In this document: positions 50,940 to 62,373 of the stretch, one piece after another
Position numbering within the stretch: the first letter of the stretch is position 1
Layout: each line of letters starts with the position of its first letter
Source of the DNA: Heterostelium album PN500
Lineage: Eukaryota; Evosea; Eumycetozoa; Acytosteliales; Acytosteliaceae
DNA length: 64,000 nucleotides
Direction of reading: 5' to 3'
Assembly: GCF_000004825.1 (NCBI RefSeq)
Contig: NW_008805070.1
Location: forward strand, 558,001 to 622,000
Made by a program: the position numbers and the translations under genes
Notes under the pieces: generated by a model
Database searches by the model: none
What the model saw: the letters and a program-made list of their open reading frames with translations, nothing else
Told to the model about the DNA's origin: nothing

Positions 50940-51664
50940 TATAATATAATATTATATTAATTTAAATTCTAAATAAACTAAATATCTAATAGCTAATAAA
51001 CTTGACAACTAGCATCATGCAGTGAAAAGAAGGAGGATTATGATAATAAACAAAAACTAATGATGTTGTAGAAGTATACTAATATAAATAATATCTGATT
51101 GATTAATTATTATAATTGTTATCTTCTTGTCATCACAACATATTTGGGTTTATTAAATAAATATCCAACAGAATAGATCTGATTGATTGTTTGTATTTTA
51201 TTCTATTCTATCCTTTTTGTAACTTTTTTTGTAAATATAGATCATCGTGGTTAACTAAAAGTAAAGTAAGATTTAATTAATTATATCATAAAAATGTGAA
51301 TGCATCGCGTCAACCAACAATCAATAAATCAATAAAGACTTGATATTTTTTTTATGTTTAACAGAAAGGCAACAATCAATCACACCATGCCAAAATTACG
51401 ATTTTTTCTTAAAAAATAAAATCCAAATCCCAAGAAGTTTGTTGTTGTCAACATAATCTTAAAAATCGGTCGATTGCCCAACCTAATGTTGTTGTAAAAA
51501 AACCCAATCCTATTTAAATGTCATGACAGAATAATAATAAATAAATAATAATAAAATTTTATTATCAATATATATTTTTTTTACTATATTTAGATTCAAT
51601 ATTCATTATTCTCAATATTAATATTATATATAGATAGGTTAAATCTATTAGTTTTCATAACAAC
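50940..51664 (+). other. Intergenic region
   Basis: AT-rich DNA between the AHSA1-like and lyase-like genes; no gene or RNA supported. Confidence 0.6.
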
Positions 51665-52669
51665 ATGTTGAAAACTCATTTAAATAATAATAATATTATT
51701 AATTTTTATTGTATATTAATTTGTACTTTGGTATTAGCGACTGGTTTTGCTGATGTTGTCAGTTCGGAGCAAGTACTTTTATTCGCAGACTACGAATCTG
51801 GAACTTTAGATTCTGGAATTAAAGGTCTTTTAGCAACAAATGCTAATGCTTCGGATGCTGCAACCATTGTCACTACTAGTAGATCTGGAAAGTATGCAAT
51901 CTCACACAAAGTCACTCTAGATGATCCCGGTTACTATTCTGCTGGCAATTGGCGTAGTGAGAGTGCTACTGCAGGTGTTGCAGCTGGTTGCTATTTAAAC
52001 AATACAGAGAGACGTCACGAATTCAGTGTTTACCTAAAGGATTGGACCATTTACAAGGTCGGTGATCCCTCAACAATCGATATCATCTATCAATGTAAAT
52101 CGACTAGCAGTGGACCGGCATGGTTTCTCGGTGTCAAACGAAATCAAATTGTTCTGAGAATTCCAGATAGCGGTGTACAGTCTGAGATCATTGCGGATGT
52201 CAGTAAAGTTGTAAATCAATGGATCGATTTAAAAGTAGAGGTGTACAATGTTGACGTTCTTAAAGGATATATCAGAGTTTACTCAAAGATGAGTAATGAA
52301 ACTAATTTTACGTTGAAATACAAGATTGATAATATAAAGACATTCGTCCCCGATAGTGAAACATCGCAATTCGCATATTGTAAATGGGGTCTTTATCGTC
52401 CAGATTCCGAGATTTCAAAAGGAAGTGTTCCAACTAGAATAATCTATCATGATAATATTAAAATTACAAATACAACTGCTGATAGTGGAGCAACAACAAC
52501 AACAACAACTTCAACACCAACAACTTCAACACCAACAACTTCAACACCAACAACTTCAACAACAACTCCAACCACAGGAACAACAACCGATCAAATTAAC
52601 AATGCAATTAATACCTATCATTATAATTTATTACTAACGATTGTAATGATTACTATTATTTTATTTTAA
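51665..52669 (+). CDS. Secreted, probably GPI-anchored polysaccharide-lyase-like protein
   Basis: 334 residues, intronless. A hydrophobic signal (FYCILICTLVLATGFADVVS) precedes a jelly-roll-like domain. FADYESGTLDSGIKGL, TTSRSGKYAISHKVTLDD, NWRSES, ERRHEFSVYLKDW, WFLGVKRNQIVLRI and QWIDLKVEVY are the strand pattern of the heparin-lyase I/glucuronan-lyase-like secreted family (phage- and bacteria-like polysaccharide lyases). A Thr/Pro stalk with STPTT repeats (52490-52580) leads to a hydrophobic C-terminus (YNLLLTIVMITIILF) with no charged tail after it, which fits a GPI anchor. N-glycosylation sequons are present (NAS, NNT, NET, NTT). Likely roles are cell-surface remodelling of polysaccharide or carbohydrate binding. 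The lyase call rests on pattern only and catalytic residues were not verified. Confidence 0.68.
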   Translation: MLKTHLNNNNIINFYCILICTLVLATGFADVVSSEQVLLFADYESGTLDSGIKGLLATNANASDAATIVTTSRSGKYAISHKVTLDDPGYYSAGNWRSESATAGVAAGCYLNNTERRHEFSVYLKDWTIYKVGDPSTIDIIYQCKSTSSGPAWFLGVKRNQIVLRIPDSGVQSEIIADVSKVVNQWIDLKVEVYNVDVLKGYIRVYSKMSNETNFTLKYKIDNIKTFVPDSETSQFAYCKWGLYRPDSEISKGSVPTRIIYHDNIKITNTTADSGATTTTTTSTPTTSTPTTSTPTTSTTTPTTGTTTDQINNAINTYHYNLLLTIVMITIILF

Positions 52670-53317
52670 ATAAAATAAAAAATAAATAACTGTATCTAAT
52701 ATATATATTTTATTAATAAAAAAATATAACAAACTAAATATTTTAAATCAAACAATACTAAATTAGCTAGATATATTAATTAAAAAATATAAAATAAATC
52801 AAAGTAGTTTAATCATGCTCATTTAAAATTACTCTTTAACTTGGTTAAAATTATAAATATCAGTTGGGTAAGTTAATTTAATTATATAAATCTATTACCT
52901 GATTTTAATTTCGATTTTCATACAATTGTAATTATATTTTTAACACTTGTAAAAAGCATATTCCAACAGAGGGGTGTTTATTTTGGTTGACATTTATCTG
53001 ATTAGTTATTTGTCAAATTTATATATATCTTACAAAATTAGATGTGGTTTCTGATGTTCGATAAATTTTCATTGTTGTTTGTCTAAAGAAAATCATTAAA
53101 TTTCTATATGAAGCTACCTGTGATCACTCCATAGATTTAATTTTATTTATTTTGAAATTAATTATATATATGTATAAATAGTATAAAATGAATAATAATT
53201 TTTATCCAGTTAAGCGAACTATTTATTCAATCACAAAATAATTTATAAATTAAAATCAAATTTTGAAAGATTAAATCAAAGGAGATAACAAATAATCTAT
53301 CATTGCAAAAAGAAACA
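52670..53317 (+). other. Intergenic region upstream of enolase
   Basis: AT-rich, about 650 bp, with TATATATA near 53163-53170 about 150 bp before the enolase start. No gene supported. Confidence 0.6.
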
Positions 53318-54687
53318 ATGAGTGTTATAAAATCAATTGTTGCTAGAGAGATTTTAGATAGTCGTGGAAATCCAACTGTAGAAGTGGACTTGTTCACAGA
53401 GTTGGGTAGATTTAGAAGTGCTGTGCCATCCGGTGTTTCAACTAGCGATTATGAAGCGGTGGAGTTGAGAGATGGCGATAAATCAAGATATGGAGGTAAA
53501 GGTGTTTTGAAAGCATTGGACAACATAAAGAGTATTATTGCACCGAAAATCATTGGAATGGATGTAACCGATCAGAGTGGTTTGGATCAGTTAATGATCA
53601 AGTTGGATGGAACTGAGAACAAAGCAAAACTCGGCGCCAATGCTATCCTAGCTGTAAGTATGGCCATTTGTCGTGCAGGTGCAGCCGCCAAGAAAATACC
53701 GCTATACAAGCATATCGCCCAACTTTCCAATCGAAATGATACTGATTTCATTCTTCCAGTTCCAGCATTCAATGTAAGTATTCTTTAGTAGAATGTTTAA
53801 GATAATTTAAATAACATATATTATATTTATAGGTAATTAATGGTGGTGTTCACGGTGGAAATAGATTGGCGATTCAAGAGTTTTGGGTAATTCCAATTGG
53901 TGCCACCACTTTTAAAGAGGCATTACGATTGGGATCGGAGACCTATCACACTTTGAAAACGGTGATTGCAGAGAGATACGGTCGCGATGCTGTGAATGTC
54001 GGAGATGAAGGTGGATTCGCTCCTCCCATTCAGAGTAACGATGAAGCTTTGGATCTTTTGGTGTCGGCAATTGACAAGGCAGGACATACTGGAAAAGTAA
54101 AGATTGGAATCGATAGTGCTGCATCGGAGTTCCACACCAAGAATGGAATGTATGACCTCGATTTCAAGAATAAGAATAACAATGGATCTCAAGTGGTCTC
54201 TGGTGAGAAGCTTGCCGATATGTATCGCGAGATGGTTTCCAAATACCCTGCATTAGTTTCCTTCGAAGATCCGTTCGACGAAGACGATTGGGATTCCTAC
54301 GCCAAACTGACAGCTTCGGTATCGTTGCAAGTGGTAGGCGATGATCTCTTGTGTACCAATCCAAAGAGAATCCAAGAAGGTATCAAGAAGAAAGCGTGCA
54401 ATGCATTGCTTTTGAAATTGAATCAAATTGGAACGGTTTCGGAATCTATCAAGGCTTTCCAACTTGCGCGATCTGCGCACTGGGGTGTCATGGTTAGTCA
54501 TCGTAGCGGTGAGACTGAAGATACCTTTATCGCTGATCTTGTTGTTGGTCTTGGAGCTGGAGAGATTAAAACCGGTGCTACCTGTAGAAGCGAGAGACTA
54601 GCCAAATACAATCAACTCATGAGAATCGAAGAGGAACTTGGTAGTCACGCTACATTCGCAGGTGAAAGCTTTAGATTTCCAAAATAA
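53318..54687 (+). CDS. Enolase, divergent paralogue
   Basis: Converts 2-phosphoglycerate to phosphoenolpyruvate. Exons 53318..53773 and 53833..54687; 436 residues, the usual enolase length. I chose the ATG at 53318 ([20 protein letters not shown]), which matches the family start. Catalytic and metal ligands are present: DEGGFAP, the Asp in [29 protein letters not shown], the lysine in [24 protein letters not shown] and IKTGA. Two active-site loops differ from nearly all enolases: [13 protein letters not shown] for PSGASTG-YEA, and [15 protein letters not shown] for NGGSHAGNKLAMQEF. It is therefore probably the second enolase gene, like enoB of D. discoideum, rather than the housekeeping copy. 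No second copy lies in this window. Confidence 0.94.
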
Positions 54688-55264
54688 ATAAAAACAATCA
54701 CAAGAAGTTTGATTTCCTATAGAGATTGAAATTTCTGTTCATCATTTTCTAACAACAAAGTTATAATATTGATTTTCTATTTATAAAAAATAAATTAAAT
54801 TTTGTTTTAATTAAATGTCATTTTACAAATTTGGGTGGTGATTAATAATTTAATACATATAATTATAAATTGAATTCATATTGTTTTCACTAATGTTAAC
54901 ATGTTTCATGTTTTTTAAATTGATTAATCAACATTTACTTTTAAAAAATAATAATTTATTTACTTTAGTATTTAGAAATTGATATTTAAAAAATGAATAC
55001 CAAAATAGTAAAATTCTTTGGAAATATAACAAAGTAAGAAACCATTTATATATTAAAAAAAACTTATTTGTTTTTAGATAAATCATTTGATTAATTAAAA
55101 TCCAAAACCGAAAATAAATCATTTTATTAATGTTCCGAATCATTTAAAAAAAATAAAAAGATATTTTATTTAAAAAAATGATCATAATAGTTCCAAATTT
55201 GTGTGTGTTTTGTTTTTGTTTTAGATTTTTTTTTTCATAATATAATATTACTATATATAAAATT
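54688..55264 (+). other. Intergenic region
   Basis: 3' flank of enolase including repeat copy B, then AT-rich DNA up to the peptidase gene. Confidence 0.6.
54704..54790 (+). repeat. Dispersed repeat copy B (see 50343-50450)
   Basis: Starts GAAGTTTGATTTCCTA 17 bases after the enolase stop, followed by TTCATCATTTTC, AAGTTATA and TTTTCTATTTATAAAAAA. Same order and strand as copy A, with a few deletions. Confidence 0.7.
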
Positions 55265-57132
55265 ATGGATCAATACAAGTATACACCGATTGCAGATAAT
55301 GAGAATGACAGGCATGGTGGTGACATCTTGCTGCCAAGCAGTGTCAGCAACAGTAACAATAAAAGTAGTTCATTCACTATCTTTAGAGATTGGTAAGCAA
55401 ACAATCTTTTATAATATATATTATCGACTACTTTTAGTTACTAGAGAGCACACACACACACACAGCACAAGTAACAGACTTTTAACATTCATCTTTGCTA
55501 ATCTTTATCATATTTTTATATATAGTGGTTCGAAATTAAAAAAGAACAGAAACATTTTGATTGTCATCGGACTGATATTATTTGTTATATTGGCTGCTAT
55601 AGTGATACCTGTTGTAATATTACATTGTAGGTGTTCGTTCTACAAACATACTCATTTATCTAAGCATAATGTTATAGCTATCGTTTATTAATGTTTGTTT
55701 GCATCAATCATATGATATGATCAATCAATAGATAAGAAACCTGATGTTTTATCGGATAATTGCTCAGCCGATAGTTCACAGTTGATCAGTGCAACTACAA
55801 AAGGAACATTGGCATTTGCAAAGCTGACAGAGATGTGTACACGTTTCGGTAACAGACTGTCGGGATCGGATGCATTGGAGAACGCAATCGATTGGGTCAA
55901 ACAAAAGATGATTGACGACGGTCTAGACAATGTACAGACCGAAGACGTAATGGTAACACACTGGGTAAGAGGCAACGAACATGCTTCCATACAATCTCCA
56001 TACTATAAGAAAATGAATATTCTTGGTTTGGGTGGATCTATTAATACTACTTCTTCAGTAAGTTGTTCAGAACTTTTTAACAAATATATAATGTTACATT
56101 TTTACTTATTATGTTTATATTAAACATATTGATTATCAAAAGGATGGAATTACAGCACCGGTTATGGTAGTATCAAGTTTCGATGATTTGAAAGCGCGTT
56201 GTGCAGCTGCCGCTGGAAATATTGTTTTATTCAATGTACCATTCACTAATTACTCGTCGACTGTGAGATACAGATCGGGTGGCGCTGTTGCCGCTGCGCA
56301 ATGTAATGCAGTTGCTGCACTCGTTCGATCGATTACACCTTATTCATTGGGTACTCCTCACACCGGTATGATGTCATACCAAAGCGGTGTCACCCAGATT
56401 CCAACTGCTGCCATCACTCTTGAAGATGCCGATCTCATTCAAGGATTGGTTAATTTCAACCAGACCGTAACTATCAATCTCTACATGGAGGCACAAACCA
56501 TGCCCGACAAGGCCAAGTCGAGAAACGTCTTTGGTGAGGTGACAGGTTCCGAGAATCCCGAGCAGGTCGTTGTTATCGGAGGACATATCGATTCTTGGGA
56601 TGTAGGTCAGGGTGCTATTGACGATGGTTGCGGTGTCATGATTGCCTGGGAAGCGGTTCGTTTGATTAAAGTACTCGGTCTGCAGCCAAAGAGAACCATT
56701 CGTGTGGTTGCCTGGACAAACGAGGAGAATGGTGCCGCTGGTGGTGCTGCCTATGCACAGGCACATCTTAACGAGACTTTCTTCTCGATCGAGACAGACA
56801 ACGGTCCAACTACACCACTTGGATTCACAGTTGACGGTGCCTCGCCAGAGACAATCAAAGCGTTGCAACAACTTGCCGATGACTCACTGATGACGCTCGG
56901 TGCCAACTCTGTAAGTGCCGGTGAATCCGGAACCGATAATTCATTCTTGGTGGTTGACGGTAAAATCCCAGGTGCAAATTTGGTAGTAAACACGACTCAA
57001 TATTTCTGGTTCCACCACAGTGAAGGTGATGCTCTCGACAAGGTAAACCCCACTGAAATGGATCAATGTGTCGCGGCGATAGCATCTATGGCACTGTGTG
57101 TTGCAAATTTCAATGGTGATTTACCACAATAA
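55265..57132 (+). CDS. M28-family metallopeptidase, carboxypeptidase Q-like, membrane anchored
   Basis: Zinc exopeptidase. Exons 55265..55392, 55526..55626, 55732..56057 and 56143..57132; 514 residues. A 50-residue cytosolic part (MDQYKYTPIADNE) precedes one membrane span (ILIVIGLILFVILAAIVIPV), so it is a type II protein with the peptidase domain in the lumen or outside. Domain motifs: RFGNRLSGSDALENAIDW at the start; a PA-domain-like insert (PVMVVSSFDDLKARC to ITLEDADLI); then the zinc and catalytic residues VVIGGHIDSWDVGQGAIDDG, WTNEENGAAGG, IETDNGP and FHHSEGD. These follow the plasma glutamate carboxypeptidase (CPQ) pattern. Secreted CPQ proteins have a cleaved signal, so the anchored form with a cytosolic head is a departure from that layout. 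Confidence 0.92.
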
Positions 57133-57557
57133 AATCTGTATTTATTTTAGATCTAAAAAAGAAAAGTATATCACACATTCAATTATTATTAATGGTTTTA
57201 AAAATAGAGTTAAAAGTACATCAATTTTTTTTGAAACAGTGGGTGGTACATCAAAAAAAAGGAACAAACACTGTGTTTGTGTTGATAAAATTAAAAAAAA
57301 AATCCACCCTTCTGGATGTAGGTGGCAAGGGCTAACCCAAAATGGTATTGTTTTATAATTTTAAGTTGGATTTGACATCTATTAAATAAACAAGTAAAAA
57401 TATATTGAGGTGACCCAATTTTCAAGGAAGATTTTAGAAGATTTAGATTAGAATTATTTTATAAACAAAAAAAAATCCTTCAATTCCAGTATTAATAAAT
57501 ACCTGAAGGTCATTTAATCAAATTAGTTTAGTTTATTTTTTTTTAGCTTTTCTCAAG
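57133..57557 (+). other. Intergenic region with nested palindromes
   Basis: Within it, 57241-57308 can fold: GGGTGG (57241-57246) with CCACCC (57304-57309), and inside it ACAAACAC (57264-57271) with GTGTTTGT (57273-57280). CCACC and GGTGG also pair at 57304-57326. It lies just after the peptidase gene, so it may be a 3'-end structure. No gene is supported, although a frame happens to be open across it. Confidence 0.5.
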
Positions 57558-60500
57558 ATGAAGTTTATATATTTAATTTTATTTTGTTTTATCTCAATTT
57601 TTACAAGTTCATCATTGGCTTACCAATGGATTATTACTCATCAATTAAATCCAGATGGAAGTTTAGAGAGCATTAGAATGAATTCATTTCTTATTGATGT
57701 TTGCTATACTACAGGAAACAACAATACATCTTTCAAGATGACTTTAGATAATAATAGCAATAGTACATACATTTTTTCTTTTTTATATCCAAATGCTAAT
57801 TGTAAGGATGGAAATTTACTAATAAGGGAGATTCCACTATCATTGGAAAATGCAGATGAATTTGGATTATATGGAGAAATATCAACATCACCACATATTC
57901 CACAATTCAAACATAATGTATATTTTGAAGTTTTACCAGTATTATCAAATTGTACATTTAACTCAAATTATACAATTGGTAGGGTATCAATGGAATTGTT
58001 GAATTCATGTAATTGGGAAATTTCAATGAATAGAGAAAACCATTTAATAATTGTTCCCCTATTGGATATGTATTCATATGACACAAATCCAAATAGTTGT
58101 TCAGACTACCAATTGACTGTAAACTATTACTTTAACACATGTCAATTTATAGAATCGGAATTGGGAATTATCAATTTTAGACCAATTCATTTCAATGTTT
58201 TATACGAAATATTGGATTGGAAAACAATAAACATTTACTCAATAACCAATTCATTCGATCAAAGTTCCATCTATGATATTGGATATTTAAACAATACCCT
58301 TTGTAGAAATACTCAAAATTGTATTTTAAATATTCAATATGAAAGTTCAATTTCGAAAAATGTATCAATTTGGGTTCAATTGGTCAATACTGTAAATTCT
58401 TCTTACAGGTGGAATATCGAATTAAATATTGAAGTACCAATTCTTAAAAACATTCAAATACAGCCAAGAACTTCTTCTTACGACTTTTCGATTGAGATAA
58501 GTGGTCCTCTCAATTCATATGATCTCATCGTTAATACTACTCACAAGTATTATATTTCTTCAACTACATTTTCTATTCAAAATTTCTATTCTGGTAATAT
58601 CATTGGTCTTAGTGCTTCAACACTTGCTATCTATGTGAAAATCAATGAAACTATTATTCAATTGTATAACTCAGAGCCTCTTTTCCTCTTAGATCCTATA
58701 TTTTCAATCTATAATAACTTCTCAAGTTATGTGGAAAACATAAAGTATTATGTTGTTTTTCATGTGTTTGGAAGAGAATATTCACCTCTACCTAATGACT
58801 CCAAAGTTTACATTTCAATCAATAATTCAAATCTAGTGGAGTTATACGACTCCAATACTCAGATGATAATTCCTCTTCACAATAATACACTCTATTACAT
58901 TTCATTTTGGGCAAGTTATGATGGTTTTAATAGTACAAAATTATATTTTCAACCTATTTCCTTTAGTTCAGATTTTGAACCTCCAGCATTATTGGTTTTT
59001 TCAGGTCCAAATTTTGCTAGAGTTTCTTTTGATTCAATACCAAGTTATCTTGGAGATAGACATTATTCAATTATTCTAAATGGATATCCTTATGTTGTTC
59101 CTAGAGATGGTGACACTTTTCCAAATGTCGCTCTTCAAAATTTAAATGATTCAGTTGTTCATAACATTACTGTTCTCGCAAGATACAATGAAGAAACAAA
59201 AAAATCAACAAGTTTGTTTCGAATATATTCATTACTTAAAAAACCTATTATCAAGAAAATCTATGATCAAGATCTTGTTTATATTTATCTCTCTGGAGAA
59301 GGTGGTGACTCACAATCATATAGATTTTCTGTTGGTGAAGAAGATTATTTTTTAAGATACAGAACTACAATATTTTATAATAAAGGAAAAACAAATGAAC
59401 CTATCATTTTTACTATATCAGATAAGTTTGGAACTAGAAGGTCAATCTTGGAAATGATTGATTATTATCCTTGTAAGATAAAATTTTTAAATATGTTTGT
59501 TATTTTTACTAATATTCTTAAAGCAATTGAAAATATACCATTTAGATATAATATATCTAAAGATTCGATTTCAATTCGATGGGATGAATCAATAGGTGGA
59601 AAACCAAATTCTTCTTTTTATGATCATCGATTTCTATGAATGGTTTTGAATGGTCGATTATTTGTTCAAATATTTCAAGCAATAATCTATCTAATCCCGA
59701 AAATCTACAATGTAATTTCAAACATCTTATTCCTAACTACTCTTATTATATTAGAGTAACTTGTATGAATTATCTTTTCGTACCAGTTCATCAAGTTTCT
59801 ACTTTTCAAACTCTTGAAAATGGTAAATGTTTCTAAATATTAATTCTCTATCAATTCAATATACTAATAATTTTTAATAGAAATCAAAGGTTGTAGTTCA
59901 AATTGCTCTAATAATGGTGAATGTATAAAAGGAGAATGTCATTGTAAACGTGGCTTTAGTGGTCTGACTTGTCAATCTTTGAATAATGAGCCTATTATTT
60001 ATACAAATCCTAATCAACCATCAATGAATATGTCTACTACTGGAATTTCACATTTCTCTCTTAATTTTGATGAAATCAGAGAAGTCAGTCAAGAGAATTC
60101 TATAGTTTCATCATTTTTTATTTCAAATTTGGATTGGATAAGAGAAACAAAATCATATGAAATTATTAATCCCATTGATAACAGTATTGTTCAATATAAT
60201 GAATGGAACTATAAATTGAAATCAAAAATTCTACAATTGGATTCTTTTGAAATCAAATTCTCTCAATATGTTCGATCAAATTCATCAACATCAACCATTG
60301 ATTATATAATTGTGGATTTCATTAAACCGATTCAAATCAAATATGGAAACATCAAGTATCAATTGAAAATTGAAAATTGGAATTTCAAAAGTAGATTGAA
60401 TACTTTGGAGATTGTTTCAATTCCCCAATTTGAATTGAACGAATGTTTAGAATCGAATTATAACATTTTGGATACTGGTGACTTTGTTACTATCTTAATT

Positions 60501-60881
60501 GAAAATTCCCAATCTGAAATCTACGGAAAATTAAACAAATTTGGATATCTGGACTCAATACCAAGAACTATCAATCACTTCTTTTATACCAATTCAAACA
60601 ATTCTTCGGTTAAATTGATCACATCAATTCCATATTTTGAAAAGAATATGATCTTAGATCCTGATTTCTCTCTGTTGTTGCATCCAAATCCTGACAAGAA
60701 CAATTGTAATTCTGAACGAAAGAATATTATTAAATGGAAAATCATTGTTGGAACTGTTTTTGGATCAGTTTTCTTTGCATCAGCTGTATATGCAACAACA
60801 TTTATGATAAAAAGAAATCAAAGAATTGTTTCAGAGAGAGTTAGGCTTGAATCAAAGCTTAAAAATTTTAACAAAAATTAA
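57558..60881 (+). CDS. Single-pass surface receptor with FN3, EGF-like and ComC-type domains
   Basis: Type I membrane protein of about 1,088 residues. Exons 57558..59822 and 59881..60881. Order: signal peptide (MKFIYLILFCFISIFTSSSL); a long Asn-rich beta-type ectodomain with many N-glycosylation sequons; a fibronectin-III-like domain (SISIRWDESIGG to SYYIRVTCMN); one EGF module (CSNNGECIKGECHCKRGFSG); a ComC-type domain (SHFSLNFDEIREVSQEN, SNLDWIRE, YNEWNYKL, IEIVSIPQ-like strands); a membrane span (WKIIVGTVFGSVFFASAVYA); and a short basic tail. D. discoideum relatives such as comC act in cell-cell signalling during development. The frame breaks at 59631-59633: the T3 run needs one more T for the FN3 domain to continue as RFSMNGFEW, and the exon phases then sum correctly. 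A 3'-end fragment of this gene is duplicated at 63326-63480. Confidence 0.85.
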
Positions 60882-61045
60882 TCTATTAATAGTGTTTTAG
60901 TATTCATATATTGTTGATAGAGGATGTATTTTAGAAAAGTAATCAAAGAAAAAAGTCGAGAACTATAGATATAATTTTTAAAAAAATTAAATAAAAACCC
61001 TTGTATTAAAAAATATTCTTGTGTTAATAAATTTGTTGAAAGCTT
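60832..61045 (+). repeat. Duplicated segment copy 1 (ComC-like gene tail plus PLD-tail remnant)
   Basis: Last codons and 3' flank of the ComC-like gene. It aligns with 63326-63540: GAATCAAAGCTTAAAAATTT, GATAGAGGATGT, AAAGTAATCAAAGAA and GTGTTAATAAATTTGTTGA occur in both in the same order and strand. In this copy the receptor gene is intact and the PLD side is a remnant. Confidence 0.85.
60988..61045 (-). pseudogene. Remnant of a phospholipase D C-terminus
   Basis: Read on the minus strand, this stretch encodes LSTNLLTQEYF. The intact PLD gene near the window's right end has LSTNLLTPEHYV at its C-terminus. Only about 15-20 codons are recognisable; the rest of the PLD gene is missing here because DNA of the EF-hand gene follows. 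It marks the edge of a segmental duplication. Confidence 0.65.
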
Positions 61046-61106
61046 GTTTATTTTAATATTGAATATTTTTATAAAAATAAATATTTTTTTGATCAACACA
61101 ATTAAA

Positions 61107-62373
61107 TTACCAACCAACTTTAACCCATTGGCCTCCACCAAAATTGTCTCTTAACCAATTGATTTGTTTGTATGCACCATTAACCATTGCATAATATTCT
61201 TCTAATTGACCTTTCTTAAAGATTGGGAAACCTTGAAATTGCATTCCATTGTATGGTTGTAGTTGACCTTGGAGATTTTGCTGTTGGGATTGCTGTGGTT
61301 GTTGAGCTGGTTGTGGTGTTGCTCCACCTCTATAGTCAGCAGGGTATCCATTTGCTCTGTTGTAAGCCTCCCATGATACTGTACCAGGTTGTTGTGGTTG
61401 TTGTGGTTGTTGTGAGGTATTATTATAAATAATAATATCTTGGAAGTTTATAACACCATTATTATCAACATCCAATGTTTGGAATATCTTGTTTACTGAA
61501 TTAAGAGCTTGATCATATGGAGTATTGGAACGAACCAAAATTTGAATCAATTCATTCTTATCAATATTGTTATCTCTATTTAAATCACAATTGGCAAGAC
61601 AAGCTTGATACTGAGTGGCGAATGATTGTACCATCATTTGCTCATTGGCATTCAAAACTGGTTTTATGGATGCCATCTTGTTATTATTCTGACCATTGTA
61701 TTCAGGGTAGTTATAACCGTTGTAACCGTAAATTCTTGATCCAGGATCATAAAATAACCCATCCTTGGTAACATTTGGCGCAACATGAATTAAGATTGGC
61801 ACCTCTCTGTAAACAGTTTGCTCTGTGACAGGACCGGCCCAACCATCAATATTTCCAAAAACGCAATTGGTAGTATTATCATGAATTATTCCACCAAACT
61901 CTATTCTAAAAATCGCAGGACTTTTGTTTAGATTATTTCCATTCCTGAAATACTTTGAATCTGCTACAAACGGGTGTCCATCATAAAATGGTTGAGATGT
62001 AACTTGGGTAAAACTAGTTGGAGTTCTATATATTTTAAAAGAGGTATAAATTTTTTTTTTAAAATTAATATCAAATTTTATTAAAAAAAAAAAAAACAAT
62101 TATTTTTTTATAAATTAAAGCATACCCATTACGAACATTTTGAGTTCCACTCTTTGCACATTCAAAAAAGAAAGTACCATATGTCATTCCTTCATTCCTA
62201 ATGACTGGTGCTTTTGAAAAATCATAGTAACCCTCAGACAAAGGTATCTCAGGTACAAACTTTAAGTAATCACCTTCTTCGATAAGCCAATAGTCTGTTT
62301 GTCCTATTTTAAATTTTAAAAAATGTGCCCAACCAAAATGAATAAGGTCAAATAATTTTGTATCTGTTGACAT
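61107..62373 (-). CDS. EF-hand pair protein with unassigned N-terminal domain
   Basis: Exons 62373..62126 and 62025..61107; 388 residues. The N-terminal 200 residues (IHFGWAHFLKFKIGQTDYWL, GMTYGTFFFECAKSGTQNV, CVFGNIDGWAGPVTEQTVY) form a Trp/Phe-rich domain that I do not recognise. Next come two EF-hand loops, DLNRDNNIDKNE and DVDNNGVINFQD. The first has the full set of ligands including the terminal Glu; the second ends in Asp, which usually lowers Ca2+ affinity. A Pro/Gln-rich linker (QQPQQPQQPG, PAQQPQQSQQQN) leads to a compact C-terminal segment (FKKGQLEEYYAMVNGAYKQI, ending GGGQWVKVGW). No signal peptide or membrane span, so it is probably a cytosolic Ca2+ sensor. It is convergent with the ComC-like gene. 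Confidence 0.82.

Noticed and set aside
57098-57358. Plus-strand frame after the peptidase gene
   Set aside because: It starts inside the peptidase coding region in another frame and covers palindromic AT-rich DNA.
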